A DNA stretch of 64,000 bases from Ehrlichia ruminantium (lineage in GTDB: Bacteria; Pseudomonadota; Alphaproteobacteria; Rickettsiales; Anaplasmataceae). Under the pieces are notes generated by a model that was not told the DNA's origin, searched no databases, and saw only the letters and a program-made list of their open reading frames with translations. The stretch is from the NCBI RefSeq assembly GCF_009728835.1, contig NZ_CP033455.1, positions 881,568 through 945,567 of the forward strand. The letters run 5' to 3'. This document shows, piece by piece, positions 20,440 through 29,356 of this stretch; position 1 is the first letter of the stretch; the number at the start of each line of letters is the position of its first letter. The position numbers were made by a program, and so were the translations under genes.

Positions 20440-21792
20440 TCACTCATTATTTTTCAATAAATTCATGAAGTCTGCATCTTTAATTTTATTATAGTCAACC
20501 TTACTGAATTTATTCATTAAACTACTCATTTGATTAAACTGCTTTATGAGCATATTAATAACATTTATTGGCACACCTGAACCCTTTGAAATTCTAGTTT
20601 TACGTGCACCATTTAATATTTTTGGATTTTCCCTTTCCTTCTTTGTCATAGAATTAACAATAGCTATGTACTGTTTCACTCTACTATCATTAGCAATTCC
20701 AGAAACTTGACGTTTAACAGCAGATCCAAAATTAGGCATAAACTTTAAAATATTACTAATACCACCCAACTTATTTAAAGCCTTTAACTGCTGAACTAAA
20801 TCATTTAGGTCAAACTTACCCTTCTGGGCCTTCTTCTGCATCTCATCTATAGCACTTTTACCTACAGCTTCAGTAGCTTTCTCTACTAAAGATACAACAT
20901 CACCCATGTTTAATATTCTTCTAGCAATTCTATCTGGATAAAAATCATCTAAATCACTCAATTTTTCCCCAGTTGCAAGAAACTTAATAGGAGTACCAGT
21001 AGACATCTTCATCGATAAAGCAGCACCACCTCTAGAATCACCATCAATACGGGTTAAAATGATACCTGTAATACCAATATGATCATTAAATGATTTAACT
21101 ACATTAACAGCATCCTGACCTATCATAGCATCAGCCACCAAAATCACTTCACTTGGAGAAGTAATACTTTTAATAGCCTTTAATTCTTCCATCATCATTT
21201 CATCTACATGCAACCTTCCTGCTGTATCAAATATTAAAACATCATAATTACTTTCATTAGCAACCGCTATTGCTCTAGCAGCTATATCAACAGGTTGTTG
21301 TTTTTCAATAATAGGTAATGTATCAACCTCTATTTGCTTTCCTAAAATTTCCAATTGGGTTTGAGCAGCAGGACGATATAAATCCAAAGATGCCATTAAT
21401 ACTTCCTTATTGTTATTTTTAAGTCTTAATGCTAACTTTGCTGTAGTCGTAGTTTTACCAACACCTTGAAGTCCTACCATCATAACTACAGCAAAAGGTT
21501 TAGCAGAAAGATTTAAATCTTGTTTTTCAACCCCTAATACTTCAATTAAACAATCTTGTATTCTCTTGATTATCATTTGTGTTGGCAACACACCTCTAAC
21601 TGTAGTTTCACCAACTATTTTATTTCTTATATTCCCAATAAAATCCTTAACTACAGATAATGCAACATCAGCTTCAAGCAAAGCTACCTTAACTTCCTCC
21701 ATAGCAGCATCAAAGTCTTCAGAAGAAATAATATGTTTACTCTGCATTCTTTGGAGAACTGCAGTTAAGCTACTAGTTAAAGTTTCAAACAT
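20440..21792 (-). CDS. ffh: Signal recognition particle protein Ffh
   Basis: Ffh binds signal sequences of nascent membrane and secreted proteins and, with 4.5S RNA, delivers ribosomes to FtsY. The N domain is followed by the G domain with GLQGVGKTTTTAKLA, DTAGRLHVDEMMMEEL, TRIDGDSRGGAALS and ATGEKLSDLDDFYPDRIA. The M domain contains RKTRISKGSGVPINVINMLIKQFNQM, which binds RNA. At 450 residues it has normal length. Its start overlaps the end of the upstream antiporter gene by 16 bases. Confidence 0.96.
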   Translation of the reverse strand: MFETLTSSLTAVLQRMQSKHIISSEDFDAAMEEVKVALLEADVALSVVKDFIGNIRNKIVGETTVRGVLPTQMIIKRIQDCLIEVLGVEKQDLNLSAKPFAVVMMVGLQGVGKTTTTAKLALRLKNNNKEVLMASLDLYRPAAQTQLEILGKQIEVDTLPIIEKQQPVDIAARAIAVANESNYDVLIFDTAGRLHVDEMMMEELKAIKSITSPSEVILVADAMIGQDAVNVVKSFNDHIGITGIILTRIDGDSRGGAALSMKMSTGTPIKFLATGEKLSDLDDFYPDRIARRILNMGDVVSLVEKATEAVGKSAIDEMQKKAQKGKFDLNDLVQQLKALNKLGGISNILKFMPNFGSAVKRQVSGIANDSRVKQYIAIVNSMTKKERENPKILNGARKTRISKGSGVPINVINMLIKQFNQMSSLMNKFSKVDYNKIKDADFMNLLKNNE

Positions 21793-23363
21793 AAATACAC
21801 GCTAACCATAATAACAATAAACAACATAGATAATATTATAGTAAATCCTAAAGATTTAAAACTTGATATGTTTACTACCTTTCCATCAGTTTCACATAAC
21901 AATAATCTACTATAATTCAATACATGATTTACTATGCTAACAACAATACTGGAAACATACAATAAAAAATCACCGACAAGTAATATAAATCGGACTAGTA
22001 AAATCCTATAAAACCAATCTAAATCCATTGTAAAACTTATTCTGCCACTTAACAATGAACGACAACAAATAAATAATATTATACTACCAACCACTATACT
22101 ACCCTGCAATAGTATATTCAGTTGTTCATGACCTAAACCATAGAGAAGATGGTAATTTCCATATACTCCTAACAGACAGCAAATAAAAGCTAATATAATC
22201 ATTGATATTTTTGCACCAACATTGTGCTTCATCTTATTAAGAATAAGAGGACCTTTTGCCTGAGATATAAATGTAAACCAGAAAAATTTTAAACCAACGC
22301 TAATAAATAACAATGTACTACATACTAAAAACAATTTACTAACTATTACATTAGTCATATCCGTAGTATCGATACTATGACTGATCAGAAACTTAGATAC
22401 AAAACCAGCTGTACCAGGCAATGCCCCCATATTTAATATAGCAACTACAGAACATATAGCTTCTAATTGCATCTTTTTTAACAATCCACCAATTTCGCTA
22501 AGATTAAACTTTTCAGTACTATTTATTACAGACATAGCAACCATAAACAGTAGAGTTTGATATATAATAGACAACACTACTTGACATACAATTATACTAC
22601 GAACATAAACTCCACTACTATATGAAAAGCCTATGGCAGTAATAACCAAACCCATTTGCCCAACTAAATTATAACAAAGCAAACGCTTAATATTATTTTC
22701 TAATATAGAACAGACTATTCCATAAATAGCTGTCGCTATACCTAAAAATAATAAAATTCTTTCTCCTTGAAAAAAAGTCAGTAATGCAAGTGCTGCAACT
22801 TTAGTTGTAAAAACAGATAATACTATAATTCCATTATAAGCCGTTGAAGAATATGCATCAGGTACCCAAGATGACATAGGAAAGCATGCACAATTAATTA
22901 ATATCCCTACTAAAAAAAACAGTTCATAATAACCACTATAATCTATACCAGATAGTTCTAACATATTACCAGATGCACCAATTAGCAACAGAACTCCAGC
23001 AAAAAAATGAATATAAGAATAATGTAAAACCTGATGTGCATTCTTGCCATGAGATCCCATAGCAACTATCATAACTGCACTTAACGCCATGATTTCAAAT
23101 GAGATGACAAATCTCAATAAACTTTCAGCAGAAACAGCTATGATACTACTTAAATAATATAAGAGATACAAAATTGTCTCATGCTTTTTTATTTGTGAAA
23201 TATATAAAAAAATTAAAGTAATAGCTAAAGAAAATACAAAAAATAATACAGTATTATATAGATTTACATTTGTTCCCATTTGATATAACAGGTCATTTAA
23301 TGTTATAGAAAATAAGCTAAAGAAACTCATAACTAAGTCAACAACATAATTACTCATAGCCAT
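21777..23363 (-). CDS. Proton-conducting membrane transporter, MnhD/NuoM/NuoN type
   Basis: A 528-residue polytopic protein of the proton-translocating quinone oxidoreductase / Mrp antiporter superfamily. I see about 14 hydrophobic segments. The conserved core includes SFEIMALSAVMIVA with the key Glu, SSWVPDAYSSTAYNGIIVLSVFTTKVAALAL with the conserved Lys, and NNIKRLLCYNLVGQMGLVITAIGF. Mrp subunits C, B, DUF4040, G and F lie 8-10 kb away on the same strand, so it may be the MrpD partner of that system. A lone NuoN/NuoM paralogue is the alternative. Confidence 0.8.
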   Translation of the reverse strand: MAMSNYVVDLVMSFFSLFSITLNDLLYQMGTNVNLYNTVLFFVFSLAITLIFLYISQIKKHETILYLLYYLSSIIAVSAESLLRFVISFEIMALSAVMIVAMGSHGKNAHQVLHYSYIHFFAGVLLLIGASGNMLELSGIDYSGYYELFFLVGILINCACFPMSSWVPDAYSSTAYNGIIVLSVFTTKVAALALLTFFQGERILLFLGIATAIYGIVCSILENNIKRLLCYNLVGQMGLVITAIGFSYSSGVYVRSIIVCQVVLSIIYQTLLFMVAMSVINSTEKFNLSEIGGLLKKMQLEAICSVVAILNMGALPGTAGFVSKFLISHSIDTTDMTNVIVSKLFLVCSTLLFISVGLKFFWFTFISQAKGPLILNKMKHNVGAKISMIILAFICCLLGVYGNYHLLYGLGHEQLNILLQGSIVVGSIILFICCRSLLSGRISFTMDLDWFYRILLVRFILLVGDFLLYVSSIVVSIVNHVLNYSRLLLCETDGKVVNISSFKSLGFTIILSMLFIVIMVSVYLCLKL

Positions 23364-24005
23364 TTTACTTTAAAATACACGTTATACTAATTATTATACA
23401 AACAACAAGTAGTATTATAAATCATATAAAGGAAAATATACTATATAAATACTAAAAGCAATATACAAAAAGATATTGTAAAATTTTTGATGCATGTGTT
23501 ACATCATACTAAATAAATGGTCATTTATCTTAAATTGCATTTTATAAAAACTAAATTCAATAAAAAGTCTAAGTAAAAATACGATAAATAAATTACCACT
23601 TATTAAGAAATAACAGTCTATTAACATAGCAAAAATACGCATATACCATATAAAACTTTTATAAGCTATAACAGGACTTTTTAAGTATAATTACCCATCA
23701 ATTACAAAATTACACCTATTTTAATTGACATAAATATTTTGTTTCCAAAGCTTTACCATGCAAGAACTCAACGATATTATATTTTCCTTAATCTTTTTAC
23801 ATATCAAATCAATAAATATAAAAAATAACATATAACAATTTGTCAGCCAAATAGTTCAAACTTGACTATTATGCGGTCTTATATCTAAACAACAAACAAT
23901 ATTTTTTTAGAATACTGTCAGTATCATTATATAAATCTTCATACCAATAATACATATTCTATACACAATAACCAGATAATGTGTGTTATTTAATTTGGTA
24001 AGTTT
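23364..24005. other. Gap upstream of the first paralogue
   Basis: Divergent intergenic stretch between the antiporter subunit and the gene at 24006. No gene is seen. The last 25 bases hold the conserved leader element described separately. Confidence 0.5.
23981..23994 (+). promoter_or_regulatory. Conserved leader element, copy at paralogue 1
   Basis: GTGTGTTATTTAAT ends 11 bases before the ATG at 24006 and follows GATAAT (23975-23980), a possible -10 box. The same 14 bases stand 9 bases before the ATG of paralogue 4. The element looks like a preserved 5' leader or promoter edge. Confidence 0.5.
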
Positions 24006-24836
24006 ATGTTATTTAAACATAACCCTGAAAATACAGAAAAAATACATAATGCCGTCTTAAGCTGCTTACATGAAATAAAAATGTATGTATATGATATTTC
24101 CTGTATAGGGAATACACAAAGAAATAGTGTTTTAAATATCATAGTGAGTAAAGATAAAGGACACGACCTGTGCGAGAGAAAAGGCAGATCCTTATTACAT
24201 ATGAAATGTGCCATATCTCCTAAAAGAGTCATGAACACTCCGTCATTAATGAGTCTACTCAAAGCAATTCTTCATAACAGTATTATTCGTGCTATTGTCG
24301 ATAGTTACATTATTATACCTAATATGGAAATGGAACTTTATATGTTAATAGAAGAACATAACCTTAGTATGCTAACACAGAAATATCTCTCTCCCACTAG
24401 AAACATAAGACACATCGGTGAGATTGTATTATGCAAACCTTCCCGTGTAGGCAACGGACTATACAATCTGGACTTAGACTTCGATGAAGAAGCAGCTTTA
24501 AAGAAATTTGGTGGATTACATGATGCCAAATTTACAACATTACCTTCACCTTTTGACGCATCACCACAAGCCAGAAAACTTTTTACAAGTACAGATAGTT
24601 ACAAAAGATTATCAAAAAAATCAGACAAAAATAAAACAAGTAGCACAAATATTACCATGGAAGAAATGACAGAAAACATACAGATAGATTCTATTGAACA
24701 AGGTGCATCAGGAGGAACGACAAGCACTACAGAATCACCACAACCTATTCCTACTAGCCTATTATTAGTACAAAACATAAATTATTTCACTAATATTGCA
24801 CATGAGATAGAACATCTTTGTGACAAATACCCTTAA
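24006..24836 (+). CDS. C-x-GNT family paralogue 1, unknown function
   Basis: I do not recognise a described family. The ~175-residue N-terminal domain aligns by eye with the genes at 25372, 34738 and 37024. It starts MLFKHNPENTEKIHNAV, has SCIGNT at residues 36-41, then a Cys in the H-D-L-C stretch, an hMKC motif near residue 65, IGEIVLCKP near 138 and KKFGGLHDAKF near 165. The remaining ~100 residues are Ser/Thr/Lys-rich and probably unstructured. They include QGASGGTTSTTES and end HEIEHLCDKYP. No signal peptide or membrane segment is visible. Ehrlichia effectors exported by type IV secretion also lack signal peptides, so export is possible but unproven. Confidence 0.85.
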   Translation: MLFKHNPENTEKIHNAVLSCLHEIKMYVYDISCIGNTQRNSVLNIIVSKDKGHDLCERKGRSLLHMKCAISPKRVMNTPSLMSLLKAILHNSIIRAIVDSYIIIPNMEMELYMLIEEHNLSMLTQKYLSPTRNIRHIGEIVLCKPSRVGNGLYNLDLDFDEEAALKKFGGLHDAKFTTLPSPFDASPQARKLFTSTDSYKRLSKKSDKNKTSSTNITMEEMTENIQIDSIEQGASGGTTSTTESPQPIPTSLLLVQNINYFTNIAHEIEHLCDKYP

Positions 24837-25371
24837 ACACACTCTAATAGTAACAATTGCCTATATTAACACATATCAAGTTTGCAATGATGTTGATTTT
24901 CATTACTACTAGTACTCTGGAAACAACACTGCGTACCTCTAATTCCAAAGTTTTATATATACATAACCAACATAACAAACATTTTAAATGAGTGTATATT
25001 AAGGATAATAACATATCTCGGATCAATTAAATATAACTAATCTTCCTATCAGATTAATACACAAAGATACATTTCTACATTATGTATAAATAATTTTATG
25101 AAACATACGTATAATTGCCATATTTTTTGTAGTAAGTTTAACTACAGTACATATCATCTATACTTAACATTAAAAAGATTACCTAATTTTATAGATCATA
25201 TTACCCACAACTTATGTAATATCAACTTTAAGTTACAGGATCTACACATAGCACTATATTGTGTAAGATACTTTTCAAGCAAATATATATAATAAAAATA
25301 ACATAAAATATTTACATGATGCAATTATATTACTATACTCAAGCCAGTGTGAAACCTAATAGAATAAATAT
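24837..25371. other. Gap between paralogues 1 and 2
   Basis: No gene is supported. A 64-codon ORF at 25098 has no family resemblance or ribosome binding site. GTGTG at 25347, 25 bases before the next ATG, may be a degenerate copy of the leader element. Confidence 0.5.
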
Positions 25372-26436
25372 ATGCTACTTAATAACGATCCAGAGTATAC
25401 AAAAGACTTACATCAGCGTGTCATAGAAGATTTAAATGACATGAGGAGCAAAATAACTGTATACCGTTTCCGGTGTATAGGAAATACAGACAGTAATGGA
25501 AATTTAATTGTTCATAAAAGTAAAAGTAAGGGTCATCGTTGCAATCCAGAAGGTAAGACACTGTTTTACCTGAAATGCACCTTCTCTTCCAAGACAGTAA
25601 AGAAACATGAAGCAATAAAAGAATTGTTATCTACATTTGTTTATGATTGGTTCCCAACACCAATTTTTGAGATAGGTGCATATTTTCTAGCAGAAGAACC
25701 ACATGCACAAAAATTATATGATATTCTAACAAATTCCGGGGTAAAACAACAAGGATCTTGTCATGTCAATTTCGACTTAAGTAGCTTTGGTCAGTTCATT
25801 CTATGTAAACCGTTACTTGCAGGCCGTATGGTAAAATGCAGCAAAAACTTTAATGAAGAAGAAGCCTTAAAGACCCTTGGAGGATTAGAAAATGCTATTT
25901 TTATAGACATAGACACACATAAAACTGAAGAAAAAGCAACATGTGATGTAGAATTATCAGGTGCACAAGAAGGTGCAGTAGGTGGTGTATCACCCTCTGC
26001 ACCACCATATCCAGGAATTAATGTATATTCTCATGTACCTACTGGACCATCACTTACACAAGTAGGTAGCGAAGAAGAACACGGCGCAGTAGGCGGCATA
26101 ACATCCTCTTCTGCACCACTACATAAACCAAAAAGACCAACAAGTCACATATATGCTAATGAGCCTGGTGGATTACCACAAATAGGTACTGGAGAAGGAC
26201 ACGGTACAACAGGTAGCGGGTCAGAACAGCACATATACGATACTATAGGTACCATGAGAAGAGGAACAGGTGAACCACAATCTAGAAAGTGGCTTACAAA
26301 GTCATACCTTAAAAAAAAATTTACTGGTATCATTGGTTCTACTGCTACGCAATCACAAACACCACAACAAGATCCTCTCTATGCTGCATCAATACCAGTA
26401 TTTAGTATAGGAGGGGGGGGGGGAGAAGAGTACTAG
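25372..26436 (+). CDS. C-x-GNT family paralogue 2 with poly-G tract near 3' end
   Basis: The N-terminal domain matches its neighbours: MLLNNDPEYTKDLHQRV, then FRCIGNT (residues 36-42), hRCNPEGKTLFYLKC, FGQFILCKP and LKTLGGLENAIF. The tail after residue ~190 is low-complexity, with repeated GAVGG(V/I) blocks, a Pro-rich PSAPPYPG and several tyrosine motifs (HIYANEP, HIYDTIG, DPLYAAS). A basic patch RKWLTKSYLKKKF follows. The frame ends FSIGGGGGEEY just after an 11-G run at 26413-26423. One G fewer would extend it to 26548. No signal peptide is visible. Function is unknown; a surface or secreted, phase-variable protein is my inference. Confidence 0.87.
   Translation: MLLNNDPEYTKDLHQRVIEDLNDMRSKITVYRFRCIGNTDSNGNLIVHKSKSKGHRCNPEGKTLFYLKCTFSSKTVKKHEAIKELLSTFVYDWFPTPIFEIGAYFLAEEPHAQKLYDILTNSGVKQQGSCHVNFDLSSFGQFILCKPLLAGRMVKCSKNFNEEEALKTLGGLENAIFIDIDTHKTEEKATCDVELSGAQEGAVGGVSPSAPPYPGINVYSHVPTGPSLTQVGSEEEHGAVGGITSSSAPLHKPKRPTSHIYANEPGGLPQIGTGEGHGTTGSGSEQHIYDTIGTMRRGTGEPQSRKWLTKSYLKKKFTGIIGSTATQSQTPQQDPLYAASIPVFSIGGGGGEEY
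26413..26423 (+). repeat. Poly-G tract of 11, candidate contingency locus
   Basis: Eleven consecutive G in very AT-rich DNA, inside codons 348-351 of paralogue 2. With 11 G the protein stops after 3 further residues at 26434. With 10 G the frame stays open for 41 codons to TGA at 26546-26548. With 12 G it stops after about 8 residues. Confidence 0.85.
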
Positions 26437-26637
26437 GCGCAGCGTAGTTATAGTACATAAAGATGAAGGAGGGGTTAATACAATGCTAGCAAATGTAGTA
26501 CTTACTGAACATAGTAATGTAGAAGTACACGTTAGAGAGATGACTTGATGTAATTGCTTCATCTATACTTATGATTTTGCCTTTAGCGTCAATGTAAGCG
26601 TACAGTAATATTCATTAAGTACTCACCTTTTTTAGAG

Positions 26638-27099
26638 TTATTTTTGCAATAGGCTAGTTGCCCTGTTTTTAAAAGCAGAAATTATCTTTTTGTATGCATA
26701 GTCGCAGGCCAAATTAAAAGCAGATTGCAACATAGGCATTTTAAAAGCACAACTTATATAAAACTGCACTAATGTTTTATTTTCTTCTTGTGGGATAAAA
26801 GTCCATTGGTTATACAAAAATTTAAATAAACCTTCTCCTCCTTCAACTTTTATCCATCCTGGTTGATCTACAGTAGGCTGACTAAATGTGATATACGAAG
26901 TATATTGACCACTTAACCCTTTAAAACTTGCCAACAAGTCAGCCACTATCATTTTTTCCCTGTACTCTTTTATATATACTGCTCTACACCATGGAAGAAA
27001 ATCTGGATATTTCTCTACATCTAGCACTATATTAAATAAATCAATAGCGGCAAAACTTAAAATTTCCTCTTCATTTAAATTATACTGATTATTAGACAT
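26638..27099 (-). CDS. Coq10/RatA-like START-domain protein
   Basis: This 153-residue protein belongs to the SRPBCC (START-like) lipid-binding fold. Family landmarks are LFNIVLDVEKYPDFLPWCRAV near residue 20 and WTFIPQEENKTLVQFYISCAFK in the last strands. The long C-terminal helix FNLACDYAYKKIISAFKNRA closes the cavity. In mitochondria and alphaproteobacteria such proteins bind ubiquinone and support respiration; the E. coli relative RatA is a different use of the fold. It lies on the same strand downstream of the candidate RNA and dnaK. Confidence 0.85.
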   Translation of the reverse strand: MSNNQYNLNEEEILSFAAIDLFNIVLDVEKYPDFLPWCRAVYIKEYREKMIVADLLASFKGLSGQYTSYITFSQPTVDQPGWIKVEGGEGLFKFLYNQWTFIPQEENKTLVQFYISCAFKMPMLQSAFNLACDYAYKKIISAFKNRATSLLQK

Positions 27100-27121
27100 A
27101 TCAAGATCTTGTTAGAAAAAC

Positions 27122-27294
27122 AAAAAATCTTACAGGGAGAAACCGCCATTGCCGCATACGCTCTGAATATCCTGAGACTTAAGTTAAGGTGGGCACCGTT
27201 TATTAGCTCCCATTAACTAACAGTGACAGTCCCCTAAAGAATCAATCGAGCTCGAGGAATTAACTTAACTTCAACGTACAATACAGAAACTCCC
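27122..27294 (-). ncRNA. Candidate structured small RNA, possibly 6S RNA
   Basis: This gap is about 37-45% G+C by hand count per 60-base line, far above surrounding intergenic DNA. On the minus strand a predicted transcript starts GGGAG (27294-27290) and ends CTCCC (27139-27135), forming a closing stem. TGTAAG and a T6 run with a second T5 run follow, like an intrinsic terminator. Inside, TTAAGTTAA pairs with TTAACTTAA. The predicted length of about 160 nt, closed terminal stem and strong promoter suit 6S RNA, which binds RNA polymerase. The 3' part (CCACCTTAAC..., ATGCGGCAATGGCGG) loosely recalls 6S. I cannot fold or search it, and another RNA class is possible. Confidence 0.5.
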
Positions 27295-27299
27295 ATAAG

Positions 27300-27328
27300 A
27301 TCCTAGCATAATACAATGCATCTATCAA
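27300..27328 (-). promoter_or_regulatory. Promoter of the candidate small RNA
   Basis: Read on the minus strand: TTGATA (27328-27323), a 17-base spacer, then TAGGAT (27305-27300). The predicted transcript start is six bases later, at the GGGAG that opens the closing stem. Confidence 0.5.
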
Positions 27329-27343
27329 CTTGTATTAATTAAT

Positions 27344-29257
27344 CTACTTACTATCTTTTTTATCAATCTCTTGATAATCAGAATCCACAACTTTAGATCC
27401 ATCATCATTTGTTGATGATGTAGATTCTGTATCAGTAGTACTACCTGCTGTAGCACCACTTGTATTAGAGTATAAAGCTTCCCCTAATTTCATGGATACC
27501 TTCATCAGATGATCAAGCTTGTTTTGCATATTATCTACATCTTCGATATTATCCTTATTAATACAATCTTTTAGATCTCTGATAGCATTTTCAATATCAA
27601 GCTTATCAGCATTGGAAATTTTATCACCATGCTCTTTTAAAGATTTCTCTGTAGAATGTACTAAATTCTCAGCATTATTTTTTACTTCAACAAACTTTTT
27701 ACGCTTTTCATCTTCTTCAGCCTTACTTTCAGCTTCTTTAATCATGTTTTGAATTTCATCATCAGTCAAACCTCCTGAAGACTGAATTCTAATAGCTTGT
27801 TCCTTACCAGAAGCTTTATCTTTTGCTGAAACATGTACTATCCCATTTGCATCTATATCAAACGTGACTTCAATTTGAGGCATACCACGAGGAGCTGGAG
27901 GAATACCTTCTAAACTAAACTGGCCTAGCAATTTATTGTCATTTGCCATTTTCCTCTCACCCTGGAATACCTTAATAGTCACCGCAGTTTGACCATCCTC
28001 TGCTGTTGAAAATACTTGAGATTTCTTTGTAGGAATCGTAGTATTTCTTTCAATCAATGGAGTAAATACACCACCTAAAGTTTCTATTCCTAAAGATAAA
28101 GGAGTTACATCCAATAACAATACATCTCTTACATCTCCAGCAAGAATACCACCTTGTATTGCAGCACCTATAGCAACAACCTCATCTGGATTCACTCCTT
28201 TATGCGGTTCCTTTCCAAAAAATTCTTTTACTGTTTGTATTATTTTAGGTACCCTAGTCATACCACCTACTAATACAACTTCATCAATCTTATCTGCAGA
28301 TATTCCAGCATCTTTCAATGCTTTTTTACACGGTTCAATAGTCCTTTTTACAAGATCACTTACCAAATTCTCAAACGTAGCTCTAGTTAACTTCAAACTT
28401 AAATGCTTAGGCCCAGTACTATCACTAGAAAGGAATGGTAAATTTATATCAGTCTCCATACGGCTAGACAATTCTATTTTAGCTTTTTCCGCTGCTTCCT
28501 TAATTCTTTGCATTGCCATAGCATCAGAATGTAGCTCAATACCAGTACTTTTCTTAAAATCATCCATTAAATATTCCATAATAGCATGATCAAAGTCTTC
28601 ACCGCCGAGCATTGTATCACCATTGGTTGATTTAACTTCGAAAACACCATCAGCTATTTCCAGGATTGACACATCAAAAGTACCACCACCTAAATCATAT
28701 ACGGCTATCACTTTCTGTTTGTCACTTTTATTCAATCCATAAGCTAAAGCAGCAGCTGTAGGTTCATTAATTATTCTAATAACATCAAGTCCTGCAATCT
28801 TTCCTGCATCCTTTGTTGCTTGACGTTGTGCATCATCAAAATACGCAGGGACTGTAATCACAGCTTTTTCAACTTTACAACCAAGATGTCTTTCTGCTGT
28901 TTCTTTCATTTTCTCTAGAATCAGAGCTCCAATTTGACTAGGAGAATAATCTTTATCACGTACTTTTATCCAAGCATCACCATTCTTCGCAGATACTATA
29001 TCGTAAGATGTTTTAATATCACGTGTATCTTGATACCTACGTCCTATAAGCCTCTTACTAGCATATATAGTATTTTTAGCATTTGTAGTAGCCTGACGTT
29101 TTGCTGGATCACCAACCAAAACCTCCGAATCAGTAAACGCAACTATCGAAGGTGTAGTTCTTGCTCCTTCACTATTTTCAATAGCTTTTGCATCACCCCC
29201 TTCCATAACTGCAACACAAGAATTTGTCGTACCTAAATCTATACCTATAACAGCCAT
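27344..29257 (-). CDS. dnaK: Chaperone protein DnaK (Hsp70)
   Basis: ATP-dependent chaperone working with DnaJ and GrpE. The nucleotide-binding domain has [29 protein letters not shown] and [13 protein letters not shown]. The interdomain linker [19 protein letters not shown] is intact, followed by the substrate domain and a lid ending in the disordered [16 protein letters not shown] tail. The length is about 637 residues. I start at ATG 29257 (MAVIGIDLG), 8 codons inside the longest frame, because a GGGGG ribosome site lies just upstream and the family begins there. The upstream RNase gene ends 100 bases away on the same strand. Confidence 0.97.
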   Translation of the reverse strand: MAVIGIDLGTTNSCVAVMEGGDAKAIENSEGARTTPSIVAFTDSEVLVGDPAKRQATTNAKNTIYASKRLIGRRYQDTRDIKTSYDIVSAKNGDAWIKVRDKDYSPSQIGALILEKMKETAERHLGCKVEKAVITVPAYFDDAQRQATKDAGKIAGLDVIRIINEPTAAALAYGLNKSDKQKVIAVYDLGGGTFDVSILEIADGVFEVKSTNGDTMLGGEDFDHAIMEYLMDDFKKSTGIELHSDAMAMQRIKEAAEKAKIELSSRMETDINLPFLSSDSTGPKHLSLKLTRATFENLVSDLVKRTIEPCKKALKDAGISADKIDEVVLVGGMTRVPKIIQTVKEFFGKEPHKGVNPDEVVAIGAAIQGGILAGDVRDVLLLDVTPLSLGIETLGGVFTPLIERNTTIPTKKSQVFSTAEDGQTAVTIKVFQGERKMANDNKLLGQFSLEGIPPAPRGMPQIEVTFDIDANGIVHVSAKDKASGKEQAIRIQSSGGLTDDEIQNMIKEAESKAEEDEKRKKFVEVKNNAENLVHSTEKSLKEHGDKISNADKLDIENAIRDLKDCINKDNIEDVDNMQNKLDHLMKVSMKLGEALYSNTSGATAGSTTDTESTSSTNDDGSKVVDSDYQEIDKKDSK

Positions 29258-29296
29258 AAACAGCCCCCTACATAAAATCAAAATCGATATTCACTA

Positions 29297-29325
29297 GATA
29301 TAATAACCAATTAGCAAGATTACAA
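29297..29325 (-). promoter_or_regulatory. Possible dnaK promoter
   Basis: TTGTAA (29325-29320) and TATATC (29302-29297) on the minus strand are 17 bases apart, each matching consensus at 4 of 6 bases. I see no clear heat-shock sigma-32 pattern in the short gap. Confidence 0.3.
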
Positions 29326-29356
29326 CCCTATTTAACATAAGTTCATACAAATTATG

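Noticed and set aside
25098-25292. 64-codon ORF between paralogues 1 and 2
   Set aside because: No ribosome site, no family motif, composition like random AT-rich sequence.
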